A DNA stretch of 64,000 bases from DASQPR01 sp963797675. Its GTDB lineage: Bacteria; Actinomycetota; Actinomycetes; Mycobacteriales; Micromonosporaceae. Below are positions 29,072 to 38,259 of the stretch, piece after piece; position 1 is the stretch's first letter, and the number at the start of each line of letters is the position of its first letter. Below the pieces are notes generated by a model that did no database searches, was not told the origin of the DNA, and saw nothing but the letters and a program-made list of their open reading frames with translations. Made by a program: the position numbers and the translations under genes. The DNA lies in assembly GCA_963797675.1 (NCBI GenBank), contig CAWCQQ010000002.1:248001-312000 (forward strand). The letters are read 5' to 3'.

Positions 29072-29659
29072 GTGGAGCCGAACCCTTTGCACCTGATGGC
29101 CGACGCCGATCGCGAGCGCGTGGTCGCACGCCTGAACACCGCGGTCAGCGAAGGTCGCCTGACCCTGCCGGAGTTCGAGGACCGGATCACCGGCGTCCTT
29201 GCCGCGCGCACGTTCGGGGAGATCGAGCCCTACGTCGCGGATCTCCCCGGTGCGCGTGCGGTCGCGGTACCGTCGGCCAACGCGACGCAACTCTCCGCAC
29301 GCGGTTCCAGCCTGGTCCGCACCGGCCGTTGGACGGTCCCGCCGGAGATGCGCATCGTGGCGTCCGGTTCGTCGGTGAAGCTCGACTTCACCGAGGCGAT
29401 CGTCACCAGCAGCGTGGTCCACATCGCCGTCGAGTTGCGGGGTTCCTCGATCAAGATGATCGTGCCGATCGGGTCGTCGGTGGAGACCGCGGCGACGTCG
29501 TTGACCGGCAGCACGACGAAGGTCCGGAACCTTTCCGAGTACGCCCAGCCCGGCCAGTTCGGCACGCATTTCGTGGTCACCGGCGATCTCCGCGGCTCCA
29601 CGATCAAGGCGACACCGCCGCGCAAACCGTTCTGGACGTGGCTGTTCCGTCGCGCCTAA
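29072..29659 (+). CDS. DUF1707 SHOCT-like domain protein
   Basis: 195 residues. The N-terminal 60 residues (DADRERVVARLNTAVSEGRL, then LPEFEDRITGVLAARTFGEI) are a DUF1707 domain, a helical module common in actinobacteria. The rest is a beta-rich repeat-like domain (SSVKLDFTEAIV, GSSIKMIVPIGSSV, GSTTKV, GSTIKATP) similar to the DUF2154/LiaF-type cell-wall-active antibiotic response fold. The protein has no clear membrane span. The GTG start has only a weak RBS. It ends tail to tail with the phosphatase gene, overlapping by four bases. Confidence 0.78.
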   Translation: MEPNPLHLMADADRERVVARLNTAVSEGRLTLPEFEDRITGVLAARTFGEIEPYVADLPGARAVAVPSANATQLSARGSSLVRTGRWTVPPEMRIVASGSSVKLDFTEAIVTSSVVHIAVELRGSSIKMIVPIGSSVETAATSLTGSTTKVRNLSEYAQPGQFGTHFVVTGDLRGSTIKATPPRKPFWTWLFRRA

Positions 29660-30213
29660 AGGTGCTGCGTATTGGCGATTTCCCGCACGTCGATCCGGTC
29701 GCCGTCGACGTCGAGCGTGGTGATCGCGCAGGACGGCACACCGTTCGCCAGCTCCGGCGCCGCGTCGTCGCCGAGCACTTCCCGCAGCAGGTCCCACGTA
29801 ACGCCGCCGTGTGCCGCGACGATCACGACATCGTTGCCGGCGGCCATGTCGCGGATCGCCGCGCGAAATCGCTCGCCGGCTGCGCGCGACGAATCGCCGC
29901 TGGTCGGCACGTAGTCGCGATCGGCCGAGGCGCGCGCCCAGTCGGCCATGAATTCGTCGGCGGTGCCGACCCCGTCCCAGTTCATCCGCTCGCGGGCGCG
30001 CGCGTCGACGGTGACGTCAAGACCCAACGGCGCGGCGACGATCGCAGCGGTTTCGCGTGCGCGGCGCAGATCGCTCGCGAAGACCGCGGAGACCGTCCAA
30101 TCCGAAACCCATTGAGCGGTACGCCCAGCCTGGGCCCGTCCGACATCGGTCAGCGGCGGATCGCCGGCCCCGCGTTCCTTTTCGCCGTGTTGCACAATGT
30201 GAATTGTCGCCAT
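29656..30213 (-). CDS. Histidine phosphatase superfamily protein with QHGE in place of RHGE
   Basis: 185 residues with the phosphoglycerate-mutase-like fold: IVQHGEKE at the start, PLTDVGRAQA, the second-site stretch SDLRRARETAA and IVAAHGGV near the end. The usual RHG triad is QHG here: the phosphate-binding Arg is replaced by Gln, although the catalytic His remains. This variant occurs in some members and may alter substrate preference. Function unknown. It lies alone between DUF1707 and a small membrane protein gene. Confidence 0.8.
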   Translation of the reverse strand: MATIHIVQHGEKERGAGDPPLTDVGRAQAGRTAQWVSDWTVSAVFASDLRRARETAAIVAAPLGLDVTVDARARERMNWDGVGTADEFMADWARASADRDYVPTSGDSSRAAGERFRAAIRDMAAGNDVVIVAAHGGVTWDLLREVLGDDAAPELANGVPSCAITTLDVDGDRIDVREIANTQHL

Positions 30214-30269
30214 GTACGCGATTCTGCGGTACCCCGGTTGGCCGTACCAAATGATTTTGGAGGTCTTCG

Positions 30270-30596
30270 ATGCGTAGACCGCTTGCCGTGGTCGGTCTGG
30301 TATTCCTGGCCTTCGGTCTGGGTGTGCTGGTGAACGCGTCCGCGATCGCTGGTGTCATCGGCGGTGGCATCGGGCTCGTGCTCTTGATCGTGTCGCGGTT
30401 CGCGAAATCCGCGGGTGACGCACCACCCGCGGCGGTGGACGGCGCCGAGCGGCCGACGCTGGCCGGCCTCGGGACCAGGGTGGAGCAGATCCTGGCGCTG
30501 GCCAACCAGCAAGCCGCCGACCACGTCGCAACGGCCCAGCAGCAGGCCGACCGGATCATCGCGGACGCGCATCGGAAAGCGTCAGATCTCGACTGA
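30270..30596 (+). CDS. Small membrane protein with coiled-coil tail
   Basis: 108 residues. Two short hydrophobic spans (about 5-20 and 22-42) are followed by a Pro/Ala linker and a helix with regularly spaced Ala, Gln and Asp (LANQQAADHVATAQQQADRI). The helix looks like the DivIVA/ATP-synthase-b style coiled coil, so it may form dimers. GGAGG 6 bases before the ATG supports the start. Its end overlaps the convergent MBL gene by 15 bases. Not assigned to a named family. Confidence 0.6.
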   Translation: MRRPLAVVGLVFLAFGLGVLVNASAIAGVIGGGIGLVLLIVSRFAKSAGDAPPAAVDGAERPTLAGLGTRVEQILALANQQAADHVATAQQQADRIIADAHRKASDLD

Positions 30597-31196
30597 CTCC
30601 CCGACCGGGATGCGCCGGTAGTCGGTGTTGCCGGCGTGGTCGAGCCAACCGTCGGCCATGCCCTGACCGATCTCGCTCAGCGTCGCGTCGTGGATCGGGA
30701 ACGCCCGCACCGGCGCGACCTCACGGGCGAAGACGATCGCTTCGGAGAGCTTCGCCCACGGTGCGGCCACCGGCAGGAGCAGCGTCTGCAGCGGTACGAA
30801 TGGGACGAAGTACGCATCGCCCGGGTGGTAGACGTTTTCATCGACGACGTACCCGATGTTTGCGCAATCCGGCGTGCCGCCGAACACTTCGGCGTGCCGA
30901 CCGCCGACCGCGAGCACCGAGAACCCGGCGACCGTGAACACACTGCCGACCTCGACTGCGTGGGCGGTAACGCCGTTCGCGGAGAGCTGTTCGGCGACGG
31001 CGGCCGGGGCATAGATCGTGAAACCCTTGCCGGCCAGGCGTTCGGCGTCCACGTGGTCGGCGTGCTCATGAGTGATCAGGATGTCGGCGGAGCCGTCGAA
31101 CGCGGCATCCTCGGCGTAGACGCCCGGATCGATCACCAGGGACCGGTCGCCGGATTCGAGCCGTACGCACGCGTGCGTGTATCTCGTCAGAATCAT
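30582..31196 (-). CDS. MBL-fold metal-dependent hydrolase
   Basis: 204 residues, a single metallo-beta-lactamase domain of the UlaG/YtxM-like type. The metal motif HEHADH is near 43-48, preceded by the DPG of SLVIDPGVY; further ligands are the His in GGRHAEVF, the Asp in HPGDAYF and the His in FPIHDATLSE. These enzymes hydrolyse phosphodiester or lactone bonds using two zinc ions. The substrate cannot be read from the sequence. It is followed on the same strand by no close gene, and preceded by a VOC protein on the same strand 9 bp upstream, probably co-transcribed. Confidence 0.82.
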   Translation of the reverse strand: MILTRYTHACVRLESGDRSLVIDPGVYAEDAAFDGSADILITHEHADHVDAERLAGKGFTIYAPAAVAEQLSANGVTAHAVEVGSVFTVAGFSVLAVGGRHAEVFGGTPDCANIGYVVDENVYHPGDAYFVPFVPLQTLLLPVAAPWAKLSEAIVFAREVAPVRAFPIHDATLSEIGQGMADGWLDHAGNTDYRRIPVGESVEI

Positions 31197-31205
31197 GATC
31201 TGAAT

Positions 31206-31583
31206 CTAATAGTCGGCTCGCTCCGCGGCACTGCGTACGATGCAGAACTCGTTTCCCTCGGGGTCGGCGAGGACGACCCAACCGGTCCCGTCCGGCGCAC
31301 GGTGATCCGCCAGGATCGAGGCACCGAGCGTGAGCAACCGCTCCACCTCGACGTCTCGGAGCGCATCCGGCTGCAGGCAGATGTGGACGCGGTTCTTGAC
31401 CGTCTTCGGCTCGGGGACCTGCGCAAAGTAGAGCGACGGGCCGTTCGGCTGTTCGATCAGCGCGACCGGTTCGCCCGGCGCATCCTCCTCGTGCAATGGA
31501 TAGCCCGTGACCTCGCTCCAGAACGACGCCAACCGGTACGGATCCGCGCAGTCGAAGGCAACGTTCCTGATCGTGAATCCCAT
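31206..31583 (-). CDS. VOC-family glyoxalase-like protein
   Basis: 125 residues. The beta-alpha-beta-beta-beta module of the vicinal-oxygen-chelate superfamily: IRNVAFDCADPYRLASFWSE at the start and GWVVLADPEGNEFCIVR at the end, the latter being the typical DPEGNEFC signature. One module only, so it probably works as a homodimer. It lies 10 bp downstream of the M20 amidohydrolase gene and 9 bp upstream of the MBL gene on the same strand; a three-gene operon is likely. Substrate unknown. Confidence 0.82.
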   Translation of the reverse strand: MGFTIRNVAFDCADPYRLASFWSEVTGYPLHEEDAPGEPVALIEQPNGPSLYFAQVPEPKTVKNRVHICLQPDALRDVEVERLLTLGASILADHRAPDGTGWVVLADPEGNEFCIVRSAAERADY

Positions 31584-31593
31584 GCGCCGCAGC

Positions 31594-32795
31594 CTAGTCG
31601 GCCCGGTTCAGCCGCGCGTACGCCAACGAGGCGAGCAGCGCGGCACCGTCCGGGACCACCGAGTCGTCGAACTGCGCGTACGGCGAGTGGTTGTTCGGCG
31701 CGGTAGCCGGGTCGAGGTCGGGTGGGCAGGCGCCCAGGTTCAGATAGGCGCCGGGCACGCGATCCAGCACGTACGCCATGTCCTCGGAGCCCGCGCTCGG
31801 GTTGGCCAGCCAGCTGAACCGGTCGGCACCGAACACGTCGGTCACGACGTCCGCGGCGAACAGCGCTTCGTCGTTGTCGTTGAACGTGATCGGGTAGCCC
31901 CACTCGTATTCGACGTCGACCTCCAGGCCGTGAGCTGCGGCAATGCCGCGGACGACCCGCTCCAACTCGGTGCTGAGCTGGTCGCGCGCCGGCTTCGAGA
32001 ACGAGCGGACGGTGGCTTCGAACATTGCGCTGGCCGGGATGACGTTGTCGACCGTACCGGCGTGGAACTGGCCGACGGTCACCACGACCGGATCGAAGAT
32101 GTCGAACGACCTGGTCACATACGTCTCCAGCGCGGTCACCATCTCGCAGGCGGCCGGGATCGGATCCTTCGCGCGATGCGGCGCCGAGCCGTGGCCGCCC
32201 GCGCCCCGAACCAGTATGCCGAGCTTGTCGGACGCGGCCATGAACGCACCACGACGCGTGGTGATCTGGCCGCGACGATCAACCGAGGAGAGAACATGCA
32301 GCGTGTACGCCGCATCCGTACCCCGGCCGGCCGCCTCGAGCAGGCCTTCGGCGATCATCGGTTCGGCACCGCCCGGGCCCTCTTCGCCGGGCTGGAACAT
32401 GAAAATCACGTTGCCGGGCAGATCATCCCGCACGGCAGAAGCAGGCGTGCCGCGCCGACCAAACACGCCACGTGCAGATCGTGCCCGCAGGCGTGCATGA
32501 CACCGGGCACCTTCGACGCGTACGGGAGGCCGGTCAACTCGTGCACCGGTAGCGCATCCATGTCGCCGCGCAACAGAACGGTCGGGCCGGGTCGGCCGCC
32601 GCGCAGCACGGCAACGACGCTCGACAGGCGTTTGCCGAGCGTGATCTCCAGCGGCAGGCCGGTCAGTGATGCCAGAATCTTCTCCTGCGTACGCGGCAGG
32701 TGCAGCCCGATTTCGGGCGCTTCGTGCAGGTCGCGGCGCAGCGCCACAAGGTCATCGCGGATCGCGTCAGCCGCCGTACGGAACGTCATCCGCAC
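31594..32795 (-). CDS. M20-family amidohydrolase/aminoacylase (frame broken once)
   Basis: About 400 residues joined. N-terminal metal site VLLRGDMDALPV (the HxD equivalent being GDMD) and MHACGHDLHVA; then GNVIFMFQPGEEGPGGAEPM with the catalytic Glu pair; the dimerisation domain GILVRGAGGHGSAPHRAKDPI; and the last ligand region PSAGSEDMAYVLDRVPGAYL. This is the hippurate/N-acyl amino acid hydrolase branch. The frame changes near 32440 between VGAARLLLP and RDDLPGNVIF. All motifs are present, so one indel is the simplest reading. Confidence 0.87.
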
Positions 32796-32867
32796 ACCCT
32801 AGTCGCGGGTCCGCGCAGATTGGTATGTTGCATCGCGAGTGCAAATACTCTCCACCCGGAGGCGTCA

Positions 32868-34048
32868 TGGCCGACCCAACCACCGTCCGCGACCTGGTCG
32901 CGACGTTCCTCGCCGAGCATGATCATCAGACCATCGACCGGCTCGACTTCCTTCGTGCGCGCTTCGACGCCGGTCTCGCCTGGGTGCATTTCCCGGTCGG
33001 CCTCGGCGGCCTCGGCGCGCCGCGTGCGCTGCAGGAGATCGTCCAGAACGCGTTCGCGGACGCGGGCGCGCCGGACAACACTCCTCGCCGGATCGGCATC
33101 GGGCTGGGCATGGCCGCACCGACGATCCTGCGGCACGGCACCGACGAGCAGCGACACCGTTACCTGCGCGCGCTCTGGACCGGCGAGGAGGTCTGGTGCC
33201 AGCTGTTCAGCGAACCCGGCGCCGGTTCCGACCTGGCCGGCCTCGGCACCCGAGCGGTCCGCGACGGCGACAACTGGATCGTGAACGGCCAGAAGGTCTG
33301 GACGTCGATGGCGCATGAGGCCGATCGCGCGATCCTGATCACCCGGACCGATCCGGACGTACCGAAGCACCAGGGCATGACGTACTTCGCGCTGGACATG
33401 CACGCACCCGGCGTCGAGGTCCGGCCGTTGCGGCAGATCACCGGCGAGGCCGAGTTCAACGAGGTCTTCCTGACCGACGTGGTGATCCCGGACGCGGATC
33501 GCCTCGGCGACGTCGGCGACGGCTGGAAGGTCGCGCAGACGACGCTGATGAACGAGCGGGTCTCCATCGGCGGCGGCATGTACCCGCGCGAGTTCGGCAT
33601 GATCGGCGTACTGGCGGAGACCTGGCGTACGCGTCCCGAGATCCGTACGCCGGCCGCGCAGGACGCCGTACTCCAGCTGTGGGTGCAGGCCGAAGCATCC
33701 CGTCTGACCGGCATCCGGCTCGTGCAGGCGCTCGCCGCCGGCCAGCCCGGCCCGGAAGGATCGGCCTCGAAGCTCGTGTTCGCGCGGCTGATGCAGCAGA
33801 TCTCCGGCCTCGAAGTGGAGCTGCTCGGCGAGGAGGGCTTGCGGCACGACGAGTGGACGATGCGCCGGAGTGCCACGGTGGACTTCTTCGCGCGTTCGGC
33901 GATTCACCGCTACCTCCGCGCGAAGGGCAACTCGATCGAAGGCGGATCCTCCGAGATCCTGCGCAACATCATCGCGGAAAGAGTGCTGGGGCTCCCGTCG
34001 GAGCCGCGCATCGACAAGGACGTGGCCTGGAAGGACCTACCCCGGTGA
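32868..34048 (+). CDS. Acyl-CoA dehydrogenase, alpha-type subunit of a two-subunit enzyme
   Basis: 393 residues, intact. ACAD fold with the FAD/substrate motifs CQLFSEPGAGSDLAGL and NGQKVWTSMAHEADRAI, and the C-terminal KGNSIEGGSSEILRNIIAERVLGLP signature. The ATG at 32868 follows CCGGAGG at 8 nt. It couples by GTGA overlap to a second, divergent ACAD gene. Such pairs form heterotetramers in actinobacteria, as known for steroid side-chain FadE pairs; the substrate here is unknown, though bulky CoA esters are likely. Confidence 0.9.
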
Positions 34049-35118
34049 CCGATCTCCTCTACTCCGACGTCGAAGACGAACTGCGGGCGAGCGTCCGAGC
34101 ACTGCTCGCATCGCGCAGCCCGCAGGCCAGGGTGCGCGAGCGCATCGAAACCGATGACACCTACGACCTGGCGCTCTGGCGTACGCTCGCGACCGAACTC
34201 GGGCTGGCCGCGTTGATCATCCCGGAGGCGCTCGGCGGTGCCGGTGCGTCCTATCGCGAGGCAGCGGTCGTGATGGAGGAACTCGGCCGTGCCGTGGCTC
34301 CGGTGCCGTACCTGGGCAGTGCGATCGTGGCGACGACCGCGCTGCTGTCGGTCGGGTCGGATCCTCTTCTTGCCGAACTGGCCGACGGCATCGCGATTGC
34401 CGCGCTGGCCGTACCGTTCCCGGCGACCGACGTGGTCTACACCGTCAAGGCCGACGGCGACCGGCTCTCCGGCACGGTGACCAGCGTCGCCGATGCGGTC
34501 CCGGCCGACGTACTGCTGGTGCCGACCGAAGCCGGTCTGTTCGCGGTCGACGCCTCGGACGCGGCCGTGGTGCGGGTGGTGTCGCTCGACATGACCCGCC
34601 AGCTCGTCGATATCACGTTCGATCAGGCGCCCGGCCGGCTGATCGCCGATGCGGCGGCCGGAGCCGAGGCGGTGCGCAACGCGCTGATGGCCGGCGCTGC
34701 GCTGCTGGCGTCCGAGCAGCTCGGCATCGCGTCGTGGTGCCTCGACGAGACGGTCGACTACCTGAAGAACCGCTACCAGTTCGGTCGGCAGGTCGGTTCG
34801 TTCCAGGCGCTGAAGCACCGTCTGGCGGACATCTGGGTGGACGTCACGCAGGCGCGGGCGGTGGCCCGATATGCGGCCGACTGCGCCGCCTCGGCCGATC
34901 CGGATCTGCCGGTCGCGGCCGCCGTCGCACAGGCTTTCAATTCAGGCGTTGCCGTACGCACGGCCGAGGAGTGCCTCCAACTGCACGGCGGCATCGGCTT
35001 CACCTGGGAGCATCCGATCCATCTGTACCTGAAGCGGGCGAAGGCCGACTCGATCGCGTACGGGACGGCCGCTCGCCACCGATCCGACCTGGCGACGCTG
35101 ATCAACCTGCCGTCCTGA
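34045..35118 (+). CDS. Acyl-CoA dehydrogenase, beta-type subunit
   Basis: 357 residues starting with the GTG at 34045, which overlaps the stop of the first ACAD gene. The middle domain is divergent, as expected for the partner subunit. The C-terminal domain has KNRYQFGRQVGSFQALKHRLAD and the stretch QLHGGIGFTWEHPIHLYLKRA, whose Glu after the Trp is the likely catalytic base. In known pairs one subunit brings the base and the other most of the FAD site. The two genes form one operon and a perfect inverted repeat follows six bases after the stop. Confidence 0.88.
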   Translation: MTDLLYSDVEDELRASVRALLASRSPQARVRERIETDDTYDLALWRTLATELGLAALIIPEALGGAGASYREAAVVMEELGRAVAPVPYLGSAIVATTALLSVGSDPLLAELADGIAIAALAVPFPATDVVYTVKADGDRLSGTVTSVADAVPADVLLVPTEAGLFAVDASDAAVVRVVSLDMTRQLVDITFDQAPGRLIADAAAGAEAVRNALMAGAALLASEQLGIASWCLDETVDYLKNRYQFGRQVGSFQALKHRLADIWVDVTQARAVARYAADCAASADPDLPVAAAVAQAFNSGVAVRTAEECLQLHGGIGFTWEHPIHLYLKRAKADSIAYGTAARHRSDLATLINLPS

Positions 35119-35123
35119 CCCGC

Positions 35124-35177
35124 ATGTCTCTATCATGAGGACATTTCACGGCCCCGATGTCCTCATGATAGAGACAT
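35124..35177 (+). repeat. Perfect 21-bp inverted repeat with 12-nt loop
   Basis: Arms 35124-35144 and 35157-35177; the left begins ATGTCTCTATCATGAGG and the right is its exact complement. Loop TTCACGGCCCCG. It begins 5 bases after the acyl-CoA dehydrogenase stop and ends about 51 bases before the next gene. The arms are AT-richer than the surroundings. No T run follows. It can be a terminator, an operator or a mobile palindrome. Confidence 0.9.
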
Positions 35178-35228
35178 CAGGACATCGTCCGCGTCTCTGA
35201 GGTTGTCCAGGTAGGGCAGGATGGGTGG

Positions 35229-35849
35229 GTGCTCGTCCGGCCGATCTCGATGACGTCCCTGCTGGACGAGCTGGTCGCGACGCTGATCGAGCGGCCCGGA
35301 CGCGTACGGGTGGCGATCGACGGCGCGGAGGCGCTCGATCCGGGTGCGATCGGCGATGCACTCGCCACGCTGCTGCGCGATCACGGCCGGTTCGCGATGC
35401 ACGTACGGACCGACGACTTCCTGCTCCCGGCCTCCCAGCGGTACGAGTTCGGCCGGACCGATCCGGACTCGTTCTATCTCGGCTGGCGTGACGAGCGCGG
35501 GATTGCACGCGAGGTGCTGGATCCGGTCGCGCCGGGAGGCTCCGGTCGGGTACTGCCGGCTCTGTGGCGCGCGGATGTGGACCGATCCGCTCGGGCGGAC
35601 TATGTCACGGTGCCGTCCGACGCGATCGTGATCGTCAGCGGTCAGTTTCTGTTCGGCGGAGCGTTGGGGTTTGAGCTGGCCGTACACCTGGAGTGTTCGC
35701 GGTCGGCGCTCGCTCGGCGGACCGCGAGTGATCGTGCCTGGACGCTGCCCGCCTACGCGCGGTACGCCGAGGACGTCGCGCCGGCGACGTTCGCGGATGT
35801 GGTGATCCGGCTGGAGGATCCGCGGCACCCGGCCATTGTGACGTCCTAG
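35229..35849 (+). CDS. Uridine-kinase-like protein lacking a P-loop
   Basis: 206 residues. The layout follows actinobacterial proteins annotated as uridine kinase: VRVAIDGAEALDPGAIGDAL at the N-terminus, RTDDFLLPASQRYEFG, a central SFYLGWRDERG, DYVTVPSDAIVIVSG, and the final RTASDRAWTLPAYARY and DPRHPA. The position of the Walker A (GxxGxGKT) holds DGAEALDPGAI, without the lysine or glycines. It should not bind ATP in the usual way. Starts at GTG 35229 or ATG 35250 are both possible; neither has a strong RBS. Confidence 0.72.
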   Translation: MLVRPISMTSLLDELVATLIERPGRVRVAIDGAEALDPGAIGDALATLLRDHGRFAMHVRTDDFLLPASQRYEFGRTDPDSFYLGWRDERGIAREVLDPVAPGGSGRVLPALWRADVDRSARADYVTVPSDAIVIVSGQFLFGGALGFELAVHLECSRSALARRTASDRAWTLPAYARYAEDVAPATFADVVIRLEDPRHPAIVTS

Positions 35850-36829
35850 ACGGCGGCCATCTCCGCGATCGTGGTGGCGGTCAGTATGCCGGCCACGCCA
35901 TCGCCGTTCGTCACCGCGACCCAGCCCGTCCCGCCATCGAGAAGTGCCGCGAGCGCGTCCTTCGCGCTTGCCGTCGACGCCACGCTCGGTCCGGTTGGAT
36001 GGAAGTCCACTGAGGTCACCGGTGCCAGCCGGGACATGTCGATCTCGGTGACGGATAGGCGTTTGATGCCGCGGTCGTGCCCGACGAACTCGGTGACGAA
36101 CGCGTTCGCCGGACGGCTGAGCAATTCGGACGGTGTCGCGTACTGCTCGAGGTTGCCGCCCTGGGAGAAGACCGCGATCCGATCGGCCATCCGGACCGCT
36201 TCGTCGAGATCGTGCGTGACCATGACGATCGTCTTGCGGACGGCCCGCTGCAGCCGGAGAAACTCGTCCTGGAGCCGGACCCGCACGATCGGGTCGACGG
36301 CGGAGAACGGTTCGTCCATCAGCAGCAGTACCGGATCGGCGGCCAGGGCTCGGGCGACGCCGACCCGTTGGCGCTGCCCGCCGGACAGCTCGTGCGGATA
36401 CCGCTGGGCGTACGTGGTCGGATCGAGGCCGACCAGCTCCAGCATCTCGCGCGTACGCTCTTTGATGCGCGCCTTCGGCCAGCCGAGCAGGCGTGGCACG
36501 GTGCCGACGTCGGTCTCGATTTTCTGGTGCGGCAGCAGGCCGACGTTCTGGATGACGTATCCGATCCGTCGGCGAAGTTCGACCGGGTTGCCCCGCGTGA
36601 CGTCGTCGCCGTTGAGCAGGATCCGACCTGCGGTCGGTTCGATCAGCCGGTTAATCATGCGGAGGATCGTGGACTTGCCGCAGCCGGACGGCCCGATCAG
36701 CGTGACCAGCTCGCCCGCCGGAATGTCGAGCGAGAGTCCGGTAACCGCGACCGTTCCGTCGTCGAACTGCTTGCGTACGCCGTCGAGAGTGATCGTCGCG
36801 GCGGTGGCCGATGGCGGGGTACGGTCCAC
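35846..36829 (-). CDS. Osmoprotectant ABC transporter ATPase (OpuCA/OsmV type)
   Basis: 327 residues. Walker A GPSGCGKS (about 42-49), Q loop in YVIQNVGLLPH, signature LSGGQRQRVGVARAL, Walker B LLLMDEPFSAVDP and switch His in VMVTHDLDEAVRMAD. The C-terminal 90 residues include one CBS-type module, which in OpuA-like ATPases senses ionic strength; only one is evident here. It faces the two permease genes head to head, with its GTG start only two bases from the permease ATG. Confidence 0.88.
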   Translation of the reverse strand: MDRTPPSATAATITLDGVRKQFDDGTVAVTGLSLDIPAGELVTLIGPSGCGKSTILRMINRLIEPTAGRILLNGDDVTRGNPVELRRRIGYVIQNVGLLPHQKIETDVGTVPRLLGWPKARIKERTREMLELVGLDPTTYAQRYPHELSGGQRQRVGVARALAADPVLLLMDEPFSAVDPIVRVRLQDEFLRLQRAVRKTIVMVTHDLDEAVRMADRIAVFSQGGNLEQYATPSELLSRPANAFVTEFVGHDRGIKRLSVTEIDMSRLAPVTSVDFHPTGPSVASTASAKDALAALLDGGTGWVAVTNGDGVAGILTATTIAEMAAV

Positions 36830-36831
36830 GT

Positions 36832-37542
36832 ATGTCCTTCCTCGGTGCGTTGCCGACGATCCTCGCGGATCCGCCTGCCCCGCCCAATCCGTGGTTCTCA
36901 GGGAAATACCTTCAGCAGAACTCCGACGCTATCCTCGCAGCACTTAAGTACCACGCCGAGTTGACCGGCGAAACCATCCTCGTGGCCGTACTCATCTCGA
37001 TCCCGCTGGCCGTTCTGGCGTACTGGGTGCGCGGCTTGGCCGGCCCGATCATCGGGATGGCCAACACGCTCTACATCATCCCGTCGCTCGCGCTGATCGC
37101 GTTCCTCGCGCCGTTCACCGGCATCGGTAACAAGCTGACGATCCTGATCCCGCTCACGCTGTACGCGTTGATGCTGATCATCTACAACGCACTCATCGGC
37201 TTGCAACGCGTACCGGCGGACGTGGTCGACGCGGCCACCGGCATGGGGTACGGGCGGGTCGGCCGGCTGCTCAAAGTGGAGTTGCCGCTCGCGCTGCCGT
37301 CCATCATGACCGGCATCCGGCTGGCGACCGTGTCCACGGTGGCACTCGTGACCGTCGGCGTGGTGGCCGGTCAGGGTGGTCTCGGTCAGATCATCAGCAG
37401 CGGCCTCACCACCAGCTTCTACAAGCCGCCGGTGGTGACCGGCACGGTGCTCTGCGTCGCGCTCGGCCTCGTTCTCGACCTGATCCTGCTGGGCATCGGC
37501 AAGCTGATGACGCCGTGGACGCGACGGGCGGTCGCCCGATGA
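36832..37542 (+). CDS. Osmoprotectant ABC transporter permease (OpuCB type), first
   Basis: 236 residues with five to six spans. The permease coupling motif is present: EVIDAATGMGY-like VVDAATGMGYGRVGRLLKVELPLALPS, more exactly DAATGMGYGRVGRLLKVELP. The N-terminal 40 residues are hydrophilic (PPAPPNPWFSGKYLQQNSD) before the first span. The ATG at 36832 is two bases from the divergent GTG of the ATPase gene. The stop overlaps the next permease ATG (ATGA), so the two permeases are co-translated. Confidence 0.87.
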   Translation: MSFLGALPTILADPPAPPNPWFSGKYLQQNSDAILAALKYHAELTGETILVAVLISIPLAVLAYWVRGLAGPIIGMANTLYIIPSLALIAFLAPFTGIGNKLTILIPLTLYALMLIIYNALIGLQRVPADVVDAATGMGYGRVGRLLKVELPLALPSIMTGIRLATVSTVALVTVGVVAGQGGLGQIISSGLTTSFYKPPVVTGTVLCVALGLVLDLILLGIGKLMTPWTRRAVAR

Positions 37543-38259
37543 CCTACATCAACCTCGCATTCCGCTGGCTCAACGATCCGCTGAACTGGACGAATCCGGG
37601 CGGCATCCTGGACTGCCTGCGTCAGCACCTCTACCTGTCGATCCTGTCGCTGCTGGTGGCGACCGCGATCGGGCTGCCGCTCGGCGTCTGGCTCGGCCAC
37701 ATCGGGCGCGGTGGCGGCATCGTCACGGTCACAAATCTGGCTCGCGCCATCCCGACGTACGGGCTGCTCACCATCTTCGTCGTGGCCGGTGTCGGCTTCG
37801 GTGCGCCGTCGGTCGTACCGGCGCTGGCGATCTTCGCGACGCCGGTGATCCTTGCGAACACGTACATCGGCATGCGCGAGGTGCCGCCGGAGGCGAAGGA
37901 CGCGGCTCGGGGGATGGGCATGTCGAGCGGGCAGATGCTGCGCCGGGTCGAGTTGCCGAATGCGATGCCGTACATCACGGTCGGCCTGCGTACGGCGGCG
38001 GTGCAGATCGTCGCGACGGCGACGCTCGCCGCACTCGTCGAACGGCGGCGGGCTCGGCACGATCATCTCGGCCGGCTTCGGGCTCGGTATCGCGGCCGGC
38101 GGTGGGCAGGTGCTCGCCGGTGGATTCCTCGTCGTCGTGCTCGCCCTGATCGTCAACGGACTGACCGGCGCGATCGCGTTCTACGCGACGCCCGTGCCGC
38201 TGCGGCAGCGGCGGACGCTGTACCCGTGGATCAAGCCCTGGCGGATCCGCCGCACGTAG
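37539..38259 (+). CDS. Osmoprotectant ABC transporter permease (OpuCD type), second, frame broken once
   Basis: About 240 residues joined. Coupling motif EVPPEAKDAARGMGMSSGQ, then LRRVELPNAMPYITVGLRTA. The frame changes near 38037: VATATLAALVE continues as GGGLGTIISAGFGLGIAAGG in another frame and ends PWIKPWRIRRT at 38259. The last part contains the final two spans, so the joined protein is complete. Partner of the gene above; a heterodimeric channel is expected. Confidence 0.85.
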
